Shown piece after piece: positions 41,940-52,489 of a DNA stretch of 64,000 bases. This stretch comes from Rhizobium sp. NXC24 (GTDB lineage Bacteria; Pseudomonadota; Alphaproteobacteria; Rhizobiales; Rhizobiaceae). The position numbers were made by a program, and so were the translations under genes. The stretch's first letter is position 1; each line of letters starts with the position of its first letter. Below the pieces are notes generated by a model. That model made no database searches, was not told the origin of the DNA, and worked only from the letters and a program-made list of their open reading frames with translations. Location: assembly GCF_002944315.1 (NCBI RefSeq), contig NZ_CP024311.1, positions 1,960,501 to 2,024,500 of the forward strand. Reading direction: 5' to 3'.

Positions 41940-43967
41940 ATGCACGCGGAAAAAATATCGGAGATCATAGCCCACTTTATCGGGCTCTTCGACACGCAGA
42001 TCGAGGATCTGCGTCTGCGGCTGGGCTACACGGATGGGACATCGACGGAGGACAGTCCGTCGGAACAGACAGACCCGACCCTGGCAAAGGACGACTTTGC
42101 ATCGGGGCTGACGATGGTCGACTACGCTCCCGACGTGAAATACATCTCCTCGCCTTACGACTTCCGTTATGGCTATGTACGCCTGCATGATGATCCCTAC
42201 CATGTGCGCATAAACGGTCCCGATGGCGTTGCGCCGGTGGAGATCCCTGTCGTCCACCGCCCCTCCGACATCCAATTCCAGCCTGCTGCTCTGCCGTATA
42301 AACTCGACGTCCACGTAGGGCCGGGTTCGGAGACCGCTCATGTGGTGCAGGCCAATGTCTTGCGCGATGACGACGTGCTGGACATGACGAATTCTTCCCA
42401 TCATCTCGTTCGCGATGTCTCCGATGTCTACGATTGGCTGGGCCAAGCGACGGTGAAAGCCGAGGAACTATCGCCCCTTGACTCCCTCCAGCGGACGGAG
42501 AGCACCGAGGGGATGATGAAGCTCAGCGACGATCTGCACGCATTTATCAAAACCATCGAGGCGAACGGCGGCGCCGACATACAAGGCCCCGACGGCAGCC
42601 ATTACTTTGCGATTGCCGGCAATCAGCTCGACGGCATCTTTGTCAACGGTGAGCAGGTCAGCAGCGTCCCGGATCTCGAAGATTCCATGCCCGATCGCGG
42701 CCTTGCCGCGCAAAAAGCGGTGATCGAAGGAACGGATGAAACCGTTCATCAGACGGGACTAGGGCCGAACTCCCTCAACATCGAGGCCGGCGGCAATGTC
42801 GTCGCAAACCTCGTCAACATCATCGACACAAATGTGATCGCGCATGTGATGGCAGTGATGGGCGACTATCATTCCATCGACGCGATCTCACAGAGCTATG
42901 TTTACAGCGACAACGATAAAGTCGATTGCACCTCAGGCGATAACGACCAGTCTTCGCAAAGCGCCTTGACGATCGGCAGGAATATCGCGGTTTTCGAGCA
43001 CACCCAGTTTCAGGTGAGCTCGACATCAGACCATACCGACGACGGCAATCCGGTTTTCCCGAGCTTCTGGCGCGTCAGCGTCATCGAGGGCGACGTCTCG
43101 TTCCTGCACTGGACGGAGCAATATAATTTCCTCTCCGACAACGACACGATGCGGGTGACGACCACCGGCGCCGAGACGACGCTGCTGACCGGCGGCAATA
43201 CATTGGTCGACCTTGCCTCCTTTTTCAGTCTTGGCATGCAGTACGATCTGATGATCGTCGGCGGCCACGCGTTCGACATCAATTCGATCAGCCAGATCTC
43301 GGTGCTCTACGACAATGACGTGGTGTCGACCCTTCAAGGCGGCGAACATGTTCAGACCGGCGGCAACCTGCTCTGGAACCTCGCCTCGATCAACAATGTC
43401 GGGCTGTCCGATCGTTTCACGACGATGCCCGATTTCATCAACGACACGGTCAAGAATATCCAGGACCACACCGACGAGATACCGGACGGGCTTGCCCACG
43501 ACTCCAACTTCGCCGGTCACGAGGCGCTGAATGTTCTTTACATCACCGGCAACTTCTTCGACGTCAACGTCATCAAGCAGATCAATATCGTCGGCGATTC
43601 CGATATCGTGCATCAAGTCGCAAGCGATGTGGTGGCGAACAATCAGAACGCCACGGTATCGATCGACACCGGCAGCAATGCCCTGGTCAATATCGCCAAT
43701 ATTACCGATTACGACAGCGTCGGTCATACGACCTATCTCGCCGGCAATCTCTATTCCGATACCGTCCTCATCCAAGGCGGCCTGGTCGATCACGATCAGA
43801 CCAATACGACCAATGCAAACCAGCAAAGCCAACCGCTGGCCAATGAAGCGATCGCTTTCCTCGGTGATCACGATCAACAGCCCGCGCAGAATGAAACCAT
43901 CGATCTCGGCCACGACATGTCCTGGCACAACGGCCCTGTCGGCGACGTCATGCAGACCGTCACTTAG
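41940..43967 (+). CDS. Repetitive beta-rich protein, candidate second cargo
   Basis: A 675-residue acidic protein without signal peptide. Residues 1-265 are mixed with an Asp/Pro-rich part. From about residue 280 to 620 several related units occur: EAGGNVVANLVNI, LTGGNTLVDLASF, QTGGNLLWNLASI and DTGSNALVNIANI, each leading toward a DNDVV-like end such as ISQISVLYDNDVV. The array suggests a beta-solenoid or beta-roll fold, though it is not RTX. The ATG at 41940 has GGGGG before it; a longer in-frame start at 41811 is possible. It is encoded between cargo 1 and the exporter. Confidence 0.75.
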   Translation: MHAEKISEIIAHFIGLFDTQIEDLRLRLGYTDGTSTEDSPSEQTDPTLAKDDFASGLTMVDYAPDVKYISSPYDFRYGYVRLHDDPYHVRINGPDGVAPVEIPVVHRPSDIQFQPAALPYKLDVHVGPGSETAHVVQANVLRDDDVLDMTNSSHHLVRDVSDVYDWLGQATVKAEELSPLDSLQRTESTEGMMKLSDDLHAFIKTIEANGGADIQGPDGSHYFAIAGNQLDGIFVNGEQVSSVPDLEDSMPDRGLAAQKAVIEGTDETVHQTGLGPNSLNIEAGGNVVANLVNIIDTNVIAHVMAVMGDYHSIDAISQSYVYSDNDKVDCTSGDNDQSSQSALTIGRNIAVFEHTQFQVSSTSDHTDDGNPVFPSFWRVSVIEGDVSFLHWTEQYNFLSDNDTMRVTTTGAETTLLTGGNTLVDLASFFSLGMQYDLMIVGGHAFDINSISQISVLYDNDVVSTLQGGEHVQTGGNLLWNLASINNVGLSDRFTTMPDFINDTVKNIQDHTDEIPDGLAHDSNFAGHEALNVLYITGNFFDVNVIKQINIVGDSDIVHQVASDVVANNQNATVSIDTGSNALVNIANITDYDSVGHTTYLAGNLYSDTVLIQGGLVDHDQTNTTNANQQSQPLANEAIAFLGDHDQQPAQNETIDLGHDMSWHNGPVGDVMQTVT

Positions 43968-43991
43968 CCAGAGACATAGGGGATGCTCCTG

Positions 43992-46334
43992 ATGAACCAG
44001 ATTTCAAAGCTGAGCATGGCGGAAAGCCGGACATTGCACCTCACGTCGCTGGCGTCGGGCGAGGAGGAGCGGACGGCCGAGCGCGACACCGCCTCCTATA
44101 TGGCGGCCATAGAAGACGCTGTGGAAAGCTTGAAACGGTTGCGGCGCGAGCCTAAGGCCGCCGTGGTTCCCTCCCCCCTTTCTCCCCAACCGTCGATACT
44201 GGACGTGACGACTGTGGCTGCCGTGGAAACTGAGACGGTTCCCGCCCCTGCGGAGTTTTCCGTTGTGACGAAGGTTGATGAAGGGGCCGCCACCTCGACG
44301 ACCGAGATCGAGATGCGGCTGATATCGCCCGCTCCAGAGGTCGCTCCGGAGCCTGTGATCGAACCGGCGCCCCGGCTGCCGGAAGCGGAAATGCCAAAGC
44401 CCGAAATGCCCAGGCCTGAGATGCCAAAGCCTGAGATGAAGGTGAATCAATCGCAGCCTTTGCCTCGGACGATCGACAACGACTCCGGCCCGTTGCGTGA
44501 GAACGAGCGCCGGTCGCTTGCCGGCGGTGGCGGTCACGGTGGCAATAACGAGAGCGGCAAAGGCGGAGGTGGCGGAGGCAATGACGGCGGCATCTTCCAC
44601 AAACGCAGCGCCCAGCCGATCAATTTCGCCGCCAGTCTGCGCAAGGGTATTTCGGTCGTTCAGCGCAACATGCTGATCGTCATGATCTTCACCCTGGCCA
44701 TCAATGTCCTGGTGCTGGCAATCCCGATCTATCTGTTTCAGATTTCCGACCGCGTTCTGACTAGCCGCTCGATCGATACGCTGGTCATGCTCACGATCGC
44801 TGTCGTCGGCGCCATTCTCCTGCAGGTCATCATGGATTCCGTGCGCCGTTTCATCCTGATGCGCACAGCCGTCGAATTGGAAGTGCAGCTCGGCGCGCCG
44901 ATCCTGAGCGCGGCTGCCCGTGCGTCCTTGAACGGCAACGGCCGCGACTACCAGACGCTTGCCGATCTGCAGCTACTCCGGTCCTTTTTGACCTCGGGCA
45001 CGCTGCTTGCCTTCCTCGACGCGCCATTGATGCCGCTCTTCGTCGTCGTTGTCTATCTCGTGCATCCGCATCTCGGCGTGATCGTCATGACGTGCTGCGC
45101 CGTCCTGTTCGTAATCGCCTATCTCAATCAAAAGATGACGGCGAAACAGTTTGCCGAAGCCAACGCCTTCGTTACCCGCGCCAATTTCCATTTGGATTCC
45201 ATGGCGCGTAATTCGCAGATCATCAATGCCCTTGCGATGATCCCCGAAGCCGTGAAGATGTGGGGCCGTGAAACTGCTGGATCGTTGAAATCGCAGGTGG
45301 CCGCCCAGGACCGCAATATCGTCTTTTCCGGTCTCACCAAGGCTTGCCGCCTGATCACCCAGGTCACCCTGCTCGGCTGGGGCGCGCATCTCTCGCTCTC
45401 CGGCCAGTTGACCGGCGGCATGGTGATTGCGGCCTCGATCATCTCCGGCCGAGCATTGGCGCCGGTCGAAGGGGCGATTGAGGGCTGGAATCAGTTCAAT
45501 CATTCCCGCGCCGCATACGGCCGCATCAAGCAGCTATTGCTGAATTCGCCGCTGAACTTCCCGCGGCTGCGCCTGCCCAACCCGGAAGGACGGCTCGATG
45601 TGGAGCGCATTCTCTTCGTCCCGCCGCCGCAGAAACGGGTCGTTTTGAACGGCATCTCCTTTTCCTTGAAGAAGGGGGAATCGCTTGCCGTCATCGGCAA
45701 TTCCGGGTCCGGCAAGACGACGCTCGGCAAGATGCTGGTGGGCTCGATCCTGCCGACCTCCGGTAATGTGCGGCTCGATCTGATGGATCTGCGCAACTGG
45801 GATCAGCGGCAATTCGGCGAGAGCATCGGCTACCTGCCTCAGGACGTGCAGCTCTTTCCGGGTACGATCAAAGCCAATATCTGCCGCATGCGCGACGACG
45901 TCGAAGACCGGCTGATTTACGAGGCGGCCGTCCTTGCTGACGTGCATGAGCTGATCGCGACTTTTCCGCAGGGCTATGAGACGGTGGTTGCCGCCGATGG
46001 CGCGCCGCTTTCCGGCGGCCAGAAGCAGCGTATCGCGCTTGCCCGTGCCTTCTTCGGCAATCCGAAATTCGTCGTTCTCGACGAGCCGAATTCCAATCTC
46101 GACACCGCCGGCGAGGCGGCGCTGGCCCGGGCGCTCATCCACGCCAAAAAACAGGGCATCACCACAGTGACGATCACCCAGCGCCCTGCCCTGCTGCAAT
46201 GCGTCGATAAGATCCTGGTTCTGAAGGACGGCTCGGTGGCGCTGTTCGGAGAGCGTACCGAGGTACTGAAAACGCTCAGCAACAAACCCAGCAATGAAAT
46301 CGGCAATCGGCCACCGGCAAGGATCGAAGGGTGA
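43992..46334 (+). CDS. Type I secretion ABC transporter with long N-terminal extension
   Basis: A 780-residue inner-membrane exporter of the PrtD/HlyB class, with five to six membrane helices (about residues 225-410) and a C-terminal ATPase. Walker A is GNSGSGKTT, signature LSGGQKQR and Walker B FVVLDEP. The H-loop reads TITQRP, with Gln in the place of the switch His. The first ~205 residues are an added tail with PEMPKPEM-like repeats and a Gly-rich linker (GGGGHGGNNESGKGGGGGGN). The ATG at 43992 follows AGGGG by 9 bases; one at 43983 is too close. Confidence 0.92.
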   Translation: MNQISKLSMAESRTLHLTSLASGEEERTAERDTASYMAAIEDAVESLKRLRREPKAAVVPSPLSPQPSILDVTTVAAVETETVPAPAEFSVVTKVDEGAATSTTEIEMRLISPAPEVAPEPVIEPAPRLPEAEMPKPEMPRPEMPKPEMKVNQSQPLPRTIDNDSGPLRENERRSLAGGGGHGGNNESGKGGGGGGNDGGIFHKRSAQPINFAASLRKGISVVQRNMLIVMIFTLAINVLVLAIPIYLFQISDRVLTSRSIDTLVMLTIAVVGAILLQVIMDSVRRFILMRTAVELEVQLGAPILSAAARASLNGNGRDYQTLADLQLLRSFLTSGTLLAFLDAPLMPLFVVVVYLVHPHLGVIVMTCCAVLFVIAYLNQKMTAKQFAEANAFVTRANFHLDSMARNSQIINALAMIPEAVKMWGRETAGSLKSQVAAQDRNIVFSGLTKACRLITQVTLLGWGAHLSLSGQLTGGMVIAASIISGRALAPVEGAIEGWNQFNHSRAAYGRIKQLLLNSPLNFPRLRLPNPEGRLDVERILFVPPPQKRVVLNGISFSLKKGESLAVIGNSGSGKTTLGKMLVGSILPTSGNVRLDLMDLRNWDQRQFGESIGYLPQDVQLFPGTIKANICRMRDDVEDRLIYEAAVLADVHELIATFPQGYETVVAADGAPLSGGQKQRIALARAFFGNPKFVVLDEPNSNLDTAGEAALARALIHAKKQGITTVTITQRPALLQCVDKILVLKDGSVALFGERTEVLKTLSNKPSNEIGNRPPARIEG

Positions 46335-46339
46335 GCGCC

Positions 46340-47701
46340 ATGTTCGGGAGAAACAAGAATAAGAAAAAAGAAGACAACGAACAGGGGCAACTCGAATGGT
46401 ATAGCGAGGTGCCACGGTCGATCAGGCTCTACAGCGTCTCGGGTCTGGCGATCCTGTTCGCTTCTTTCGGCGGCTTCGGCTATTGGGCCGCCACCGCGCC
46501 GATCGCTTCGGCCGTCATCGCTCAAGGCAGTTTCGTCGCGACCGGCAACAATAAGATCGTTCAGCATCTCGAGGGCGGCATTATCAAGGAGCTGATGGTG
46601 AGCGAAGGACAGGTCGTGCAGGAGGGGGATATCCTGCTGACCCTCGATCCGACGGCGGCTCTCGCCAATGATCGGGCGCTGAAACTGAGACGGCTGCGGT
46701 TGGAAACTGTGGTCGCCCGTTTGAAAGCCGAGGCCCAGGGCAATGAAGAGTTCAAGGTCCCCGATATCGTCACGGCGGAGGCCGACGATCCCGATGTGAC
46801 CTCTCTGATCCAAAGCCAGGTTGTGGTTTTTCACAGCAAACAATCCAAGCTGCAGGAACAGCTCAACCTTATCGAAAAGAACATCCGTTCGCTCGAATAT
46901 CGCACCCAGGGATATCAGGGCCAGCGGCAGGCCTTCGTGACGCAGCTCGGCCTTTTGACCGATGAACAGGCATCGAAAGAGAAGCTTGCGAATATCGGCG
47001 TTGTCAGGCGTTCCGACCTTCTGGCCGTGCAGCGCGCGGTCGCCGATGCCATGGGCGACCTTGCCCGCATCGATGCTGAGTTGAACGAGAACGAAGCCCA
47101 GGTCGCCAAGTACCGCCAGGAAGCGATCATTGCCATCAACACCAACAAGCAGGCAGCGCTCGACGCGTTGGAAACGGCCGAATCCGATTTGGACAGCGTG
47201 CGCGAGCAGGTGCGTGAGGCTGCGGGCGTGCTCGACCGCACCGTCATCCGCTCACCGGTCAGCGGCACGGTCATTCGTTCCTATTATCATACCGCCGGCG
47301 GCGTCATCACGACGGGCAAGCCGATCATGGAGATATTGCCGAACAACGTGCCTTTGATCATCGAGGCACAGGTGCTGCGCACCTCCATCGACCAGTTGCG
47401 CGAAGGTGAATCCGCCTCCATCCGCCTGTCGTCCCTCAACCGGCGCACGACACCGGTGCTGAACGGTAAGGTATTCTACGTCTCAGCCGACTCGATCGAG
47501 GACAATTCCGGTTCGACGCAGCGCGATGTCTATGTTGTTCGCGTCCAGATCCCGAGTGAGGAGATCAAACGCATTCCGGGCTTCAAGCCCGTACCTGGCA
47601 TGCCCGCGGATGTTTTGATCCAGACGTCCGAACGCACCTTTTTCGAATATCTCTCCAAGCCGGTGGTCGACAGCATGTCGCGCGCCTTCAGGGAGCGGTG
47701 A
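46340..47701 (+). CDS. HlyD-family type I secretion adaptor
   Basis: A 453-residue periplasmic adaptor of the PrtE/HlyD type. A charged cytoplasmic start (NKNKKKEDNEQ), one membrane segment (SGLAILFASFGGFGYWAA), a lipoyl domain (IVQHLEGGIIKELMVSEGQ), a long coiled-coil and a C-terminal beta domain. It couples the ABC exporter to an outer-membrane channel encoded elsewhere. The ATG at 46340 follows GAAGGG; a GTG at 46331 overlaps the exporter stop. Confidence 0.93.
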   Translation: MFGRNKNKKKEDNEQGQLEWYSEVPRSIRLYSVSGLAILFASFGGFGYWAATAPIASAVIAQGSFVATGNNKIVQHLEGGIIKELMVSEGQVVQEGDILLTLDPTAALANDRALKLRRLRLETVVARLKAEAQGNEEFKVPDIVTAEADDPDVTSLIQSQVVVFHSKQSKLQEQLNLIEKNIRSLEYRTQGYQGQRQAFVTQLGLLTDEQASKEKLANIGVVRRSDLLAVQRAVADAMGDLARIDAELNENEAQVAKYRQEAIIAINTNKQAALDALETAESDLDSVREQVREAAGVLDRTVIRSPVSGTVIRSYYHTAGGVITTGKPIMEILPNNVPLIIEAQVLRTSIDQLREGESASIRLSSLNRRTTPVLNGKVFYVSADSIEDNSGSTQRDVYVVRVQIPSEEIKRIPGFKPVPGMPADVLIQTSERTFFEYLSKPVVDSMSRAFRER

Positions 47702-47740
47702 TGAATTTGTACTTTGGCTGATTGAGCATAGGACCGCGCC

Positions 47741-48232
47741 ATGCCTGCAATGTCCGATATTCTGCTTCGCGTCGGCCGCCTGAACTATGTCTGGACCAAT
47801 ACGGAAAGCCTTCTGATCTACATCATTGCGCATCTGCTGAGGGTGGAGAAGGATGCGGCCATCATCGTCTTCCTGACGCTGAACACCACGCGCGCGCGCA
47901 TTGATTTGGTCGAACGTCTGGCAAAACTATCCTCGACGCCGGCGGAAGACAGCCATGCGGTGCTGGCGCTGATGAGCCGCTTGAAGCGGGAATCGAAGAT
48001 GCGCAACAAATACAATCACTGCATCTATTCCTTCGACGAAAACGGCGAAATCTCCAGCACGCAGCTCATGCGTCTGGTGGAGGACGACCGGCACGTCAAA
48101 TACGGCAAGGTGGAACAACTGGATCTGCGCGAAATCGAACGGCTGGAGAGCTCGATCAAGGAGATTGTCGAGATCAGCAAGGCGCTCTGGACATTCATCC
48201 GCGCCAGCCCGCGTTTTCACGACGAGCTTTGA
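47741..48232 (+). CDS. Helical hypothetical protein at end of secretion operon
   Basis: A 163-residue helical protein (LLRVGRLNYVWTNTESLL, ESKMRNKYNHCIYSF). The RN...H element and the N-terminal layout resemble the island protein at 28994-29506, so the two may share a HEPN-like fold. It follows the adaptor by 39 bases on the same strand and is probably cotranscribed. Function unknown. Confidence 0.65.
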   Translation: MPAMSDILLRVGRLNYVWTNTESLLIYIIAHLLRVEKDAAIIVFLTLNTTRARIDLVERLAKLSSTPAEDSHAVLALMSRLKRESKMRNKYNHCIYSFDENGEISSTQLMRLVEDDRHVKYGKVEQLDLREIERLESSIKEIVEISKALWTFIRASPRFHDEL

Positions 48233-48263
48233 AAAGAACCGCTATCCGTAAGCGAGCATTGAC

Positions 48264-48545
48264 CTAGCGACGGCTGAGCAGGCCGATCAGATAACCGATG
48301 CCGGCGGCTGCCGCGACCATGAAGATCGGCTCCTGGCGAACCCTTTCGCGCAGTTGATCGGTTATTTCCTGAGCCTCCTCGGTGACGACGGACTTCGCGC
48401 CTTGCCCGACCGCGGCCATGCTGCGCGAAAGTTTCGTCAGATCCTCCCGAAGCGCGGCGATCTGCAGGTTAAGGTCTTCGACGGCTGTTTCAGCTTGTAC
48501 CTGAGCTGAGGCAGTTTGGGCGGAAGCGGATTTCGTCTCGGCCAT
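48264..48545 (-). CDS. DUF883/ElaB-like ribosome-associated membrane protein
   Basis: A 93-residue protein of the ElaB/YqjD/DUF883 family. Residues 20-65 form a coiled coil (VEDLNLQIAALREDLTKL), and the end is a membrane anchor (IFMVAAAAGIGYLIGLLSRR) with a basic tail. Homologues bind ribosomes at the inner membrane in stationary phase. It lies opposite to the ppiD operon. Confidence 0.8.
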   Translation of the reverse strand: MAETKSASAQTASAQVQAETAVEDLNLQIAALREDLTKLSRSMAAVGQGAKSVVTEEAQEITDQLRERVRQEPIFMVAAAAGIGYLIGLLSRR

Positions 48546-48725
48546 CGTCGGCTCCTCTGTTTACCTCAGCTTTCAACGTCAATCCCAGGCAAAGGTTCCG
48601 GGTCTGCAGCGCTAGGCCCGGTGATTTCCTTGCTGGCTCTTCAATTCCGGTTCGGATTGTTCTAAGGAACTCCGATTGCTTCGCCTGCGGGCGAAGACTG
48701 TATTGATGACGAGGTTTGCCTTCCG

Positions 48726-50618
48726 ATGTTCGACGTGTTGAGAAAAATCGCCCAGACCTGGGTTGCCAAGGGCTTGATGCTTATTTTGGCGGCGGCCTTC
48801 GGCATATGGGGGGTTGAGCGTTCGCTCATCAGCGGCGGCGGAAGCAATACCGTCGTGACGGTCGGCGATCAGCAGATTGGTACCAATGAATTCCGCCTCG
48901 CCTATCGTCGCCAGATCCAGGCCATCAGCCAGCAACTGCGCATGCAGATCACGCCGGAGCAGGCGCGCGCCTTCGGCATCGGACAGCAAACGGTCGCCCA
49001 GCTCGTTGCCGGCGCTTCGCTTGACCAGCTTGCCGCCGATATGAACCTTGGCCTGTCGCAGGATCGCCTCGCCCAGCTTATCGGCGACGATCCCGCCTTC
49101 AAGGCGCTGAACGGCAGCTTCGACCGGCAGAAATTCGAGAGCTTGCTGCGCAACAGCAGCATCAATCCCGACGACTACATCAAGGAGCGCAGTAAGGTTG
49201 CGATCCGTAGTCAGATCGTAGAAGCGGTCTCCAACGGCTTTACTGCGCCGAAGGTTCTCGTCGATGCCGTCAAGCAATATCATGACGAAAACCGCAGCAT
49301 CGATTATCTGCTGTTGACCAACGCCAATATCGACCCGATCAAGGCGCCCGCCGAAGACGTGCTGCAGAAATGGTTCGATGGCGTCAAGCCGAAGTACCGC
49401 GCGCCCGAATACCGCAAGTTCGCCTATGTGACGCTGCAGGCCGAAGATGTTGCCAATCCCGCGAGCGTGACCGACGATGCGGTTCGCGCCGAGTTCGAGA
49501 AGCGCAAGGATAGCTTCACGACGCCGGCAACGCGCACGATCGAGCAGCTCACTTTCGCCAACAAGGACCTCGCCAACGCTGCCGCCGACGCGCTGAAGAC
49601 GGGCTCGACATTTGACCAGTTGGTCACCGATCAAGGCAAGAAGCCCGCCGACGTGCTGCTCGGCACCTTCACCAAGGATCAGGTTCCGGATCAGACAATC
49701 GCCCAGGCTGCCTTTGCCGTTATCAAGGAAGGCGGCACCACGCCTGTCATCGACGGTTCATTCGGCCCGGTGATCCTGCGCGTAACCAATGTCAAGGCGG
49801 AGACGGCGAAGAGCTTCGACGAGGTCAAGGAAGACATCCGCAAGCAGATTGCGCTCAACAATGCCGCCGATGAAATCACCAGCGCTCACGACAAGTTCGA
49901 AGACTTGCGCGGCTCGGGTGCGTCGCTGCAGGAAGCCGCACAGCAAATGAAACTGAAGCTGGTGACCGTTGATTCGGTCGATGCCACCGGCCTCGACTCA
50001 AGCGGCAACGAGATCAAGGACCTGCCTGCCAAGCAGCAATTGCTGGCCGAAGTCTTCAAGGCGGACCAGGGCGGCAATGCTGCACCTCTGACCATCGGCA
50101 ACAATGGTTACGTCTGGTACGATGTGCTGAACATCACGGCTGATCACGATCGCCCGCTTTCCGAGGTGCATGACAAGGCCGTTGCCGACTGGACTGCCGA
50201 GCAGCAGAAGGTTGCGCTCGCCGCCAAGGCAACCGAGCTGAAGCAGGAAGCGCAGAAGGGCAAATCGCTTGCCGACATCGCTGCGCCGCTTGGCATCGCC
50301 GTCGAAAACAAGTCTGGTGTGACCCGCACGACGGATGATCCCGTTCTCGGTCGTGGTGGCGTTGCGGCCTCGTTCTCTGGTCCGGCCGACACGGTCGCCA
50401 ACGCGGTCGGCGCAGACGACACGACGCAGATCCTCTTGAAGGTCACCGAGGTCAACGACAATCCGACGACGGATGCGCTGAACAATGCCGATCAGCAGGC
50501 AGCTCAGATTGCCAATGCCGCCGGCGACGACATTCTTGACCAGATGGTCAGCGACCTGCAATCCAAATACAGCGTCACGGTCAACCAGAGCCTCGCCGAA
50601 CAGGCGATGTCTCGCTAG
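48726..50618 (+). CDS. ppiD: PpiD-like membrane-anchored peptidyl-prolyl isomerase
   Basis: A 630-residue inner-membrane chaperone. A single N-terminal membrane segment (GLMLILAAAFGIWGV) leads to a SurA-like N-domain, a parvulin-type PPIase domain and a second C-terminal helper domain. It helps periplasmic proteins fold near the Sec translocon. It starts the run toward trpD, 25 bases from the next gene, as in other rhizobia. Confidence 0.9.
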   Translation: MFDVLRKIAQTWVAKGLMLILAAAFGIWGVERSLISGGGSNTVVTVGDQQIGTNEFRLAYRRQIQAISQQLRMQITPEQARAFGIGQQTVAQLVAGASLDQLAADMNLGLSQDRLAQLIGDDPAFKALNGSFDRQKFESLLRNSSINPDDYIKERSKVAIRSQIVEAVSNGFTAPKVLVDAVKQYHDENRSIDYLLLTNANIDPIKAPAEDVLQKWFDGVKPKYRAPEYRKFAYVTLQAEDVANPASVTDDAVRAEFEKRKDSFTTPATRTIEQLTFANKDLANAAADALKTGSTFDQLVTDQGKKPADVLLGTFTKDQVPDQTIAQAAFAVIKEGGTTPVIDGSFGPVILRVTNVKAETAKSFDEVKEDIRKQIALNNAADEITSAHDKFEDLRGSGASLQEAAQQMKLKLVTVDSVDATGLDSSGNEIKDLPAKQQLLAEVFKADQGGNAAPLTIGNNGYVWYDVLNITADHDRPLSEVHDKAVADWTAEQQKVALAAKATELKQEAQKGKSLADIAAPLGIAVENKSGVTRTTDDPVLGRGGVAASFSGPADTVANAVGADDTTQILLKVTEVNDNPTTDALNNADQQAAQIANAAGDDILDQMVSDLQSKYSVTVNQSLAEQAMSR

Positions 50619-50643
50619 GCCCGGTCGGGAGGATCGATAGCCG

Positions 50644-51660
50644 ATGGCTGAATTGAAACCTTTCCTCGCCAAGGTCGCCAACCGCGAGGTGCTGACACGG
50701 GATGAGGCCCGTCAGGCATTCGAGATCCTGATGTCGGGCGAAGCCACGCCCTCGCAGATCGGCGCTTTCCTGATGGCGCTGCGCGTGCGCGGCGAGACGG
50801 TCGATGAAATCGTCGGCGCCGTCACAACGATGCGCGCCAAGATGCTGCCGGTGGAAGCACCTGCGGATGCGATGGATATCGTGGGTACCGGCGGTGACGG
50901 TGTTGGCACCTATAATATCTCCACGCTCGCCGCCCTGATCGTGGCCGGTGCTGGTGTGCCGGTCGCCAAGCATGGCAATCGCGCCCAAAGCTCCAAGGCT
51001 GGCACGGCCGACACGCAGTCCGTGCTCGGCATCAAGCTCGATGTCGGCCCCGAGACGATCGCTCGCTGCATTCGCGAAGCCGGAATCGGCTTCATGTTCG
51101 CGCAACTGCATCATTCCTCAATGCGCCATGTCGGCCCTTCGCGCGTCGAGCTCGGAACGCGCACGATCTTCAATCTGCTAGGGCCGCTGTCCAACCCGGC
51201 CGGCGCACGCCGCCAACTGCTCGGCGTCTTCGCGCCGCAATGGGTCGTGCCCCTTGCCGAGGTGCTGAAGGATCTGAATGCGGAAAGCGTCTGGGTCGTG
51301 TACGGCAACGGTATCGACGAGATCACCACCACCGGCCCGACGAATGTCGCCGCGCTTGAAGACGGCAAGATCCGCACCTTCGAGCTGACGCCTGCCGATT
51401 TCGGCCTGCCGCATGCCTCGCTGGCAGACCTCAAGGGCGGCGACGGCGTCTTCAATGCGGCAGCGCTGCGCGACGTGCTCAGCGGTGCGAAGAACGCTTA
51501 TCGCGATATTTCGCTCGCCAATGCCGCGGCATCCCTCGTGATTGCGGGCAAGGCGGAAACGCTTCATGATGGCATGAGGCTCGCGGCTCAGTCGCTCGAC
51601 AGCGGCGCGACCGCCGCCGCGCTGGAAAAGCTGATCGCCGTCTCCAACGCCGAAGAATAG
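50644..51660 (+). CDS. trpD: Anthranilate phosphoribosyltransferase
   Basis: A 338-residue enzyme that transfers phosphoribose from PRPP to anthranilate in tryptophan synthesis. The PRPP site is [14 protein letters not shown] near residue 80, with [15 protein letters not shown] following and the [12 protein letters not shown] stretch near residue 180. It is complete and leads trpC by 12 bases. Upstream GGGAGG is about 12 bases from the ATG, a little far. Confidence 0.96.
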   Translation: MAELKPFLAKVANREVLTRDEARQAFEILMSGEATPSQIGAFLMALRVRGETVDEIVGAVTTMRAKMLPVEAPADAMDIVGTGGDGVGTYNISTLAALIVAGAGVPVAKHGNRAQSSKAGTADTQSVLGIKLDVGPETIARCIREAGIGFMFAQLHHSSMRHVGPSRVELGTRTIFNLLGPLSNPAGARRQLLGVFAPQWVVPLAEVLKDLNAESVWVVYGNGIDEITTTGPTNVAALEDGKIRTFELTPADFGLPHASLADLKGGDGVFNAAALRDVLSGAKNAYRDISLANAAASLVIAGKAETLHDGMRLAAQSLDSGATAAALEKLIAVSNAEE

Positions 51661-51666
51661 GATTAG

Positions 51667-52488
<822 letters not shown>

Positions 52489-52489
52489 A

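Noticed and set aside
40853..43967. RTX toxin or protease cargo
   Set aside because: No GGxGxDxUx nonapeptides and no metalloprotease HExxH motif.
48612..49634. A 340-codon frame opposite to ppiD
   Set aside because: A shadow of the ppiD gene with no start support; several such long antisense frames occur because of high GC.
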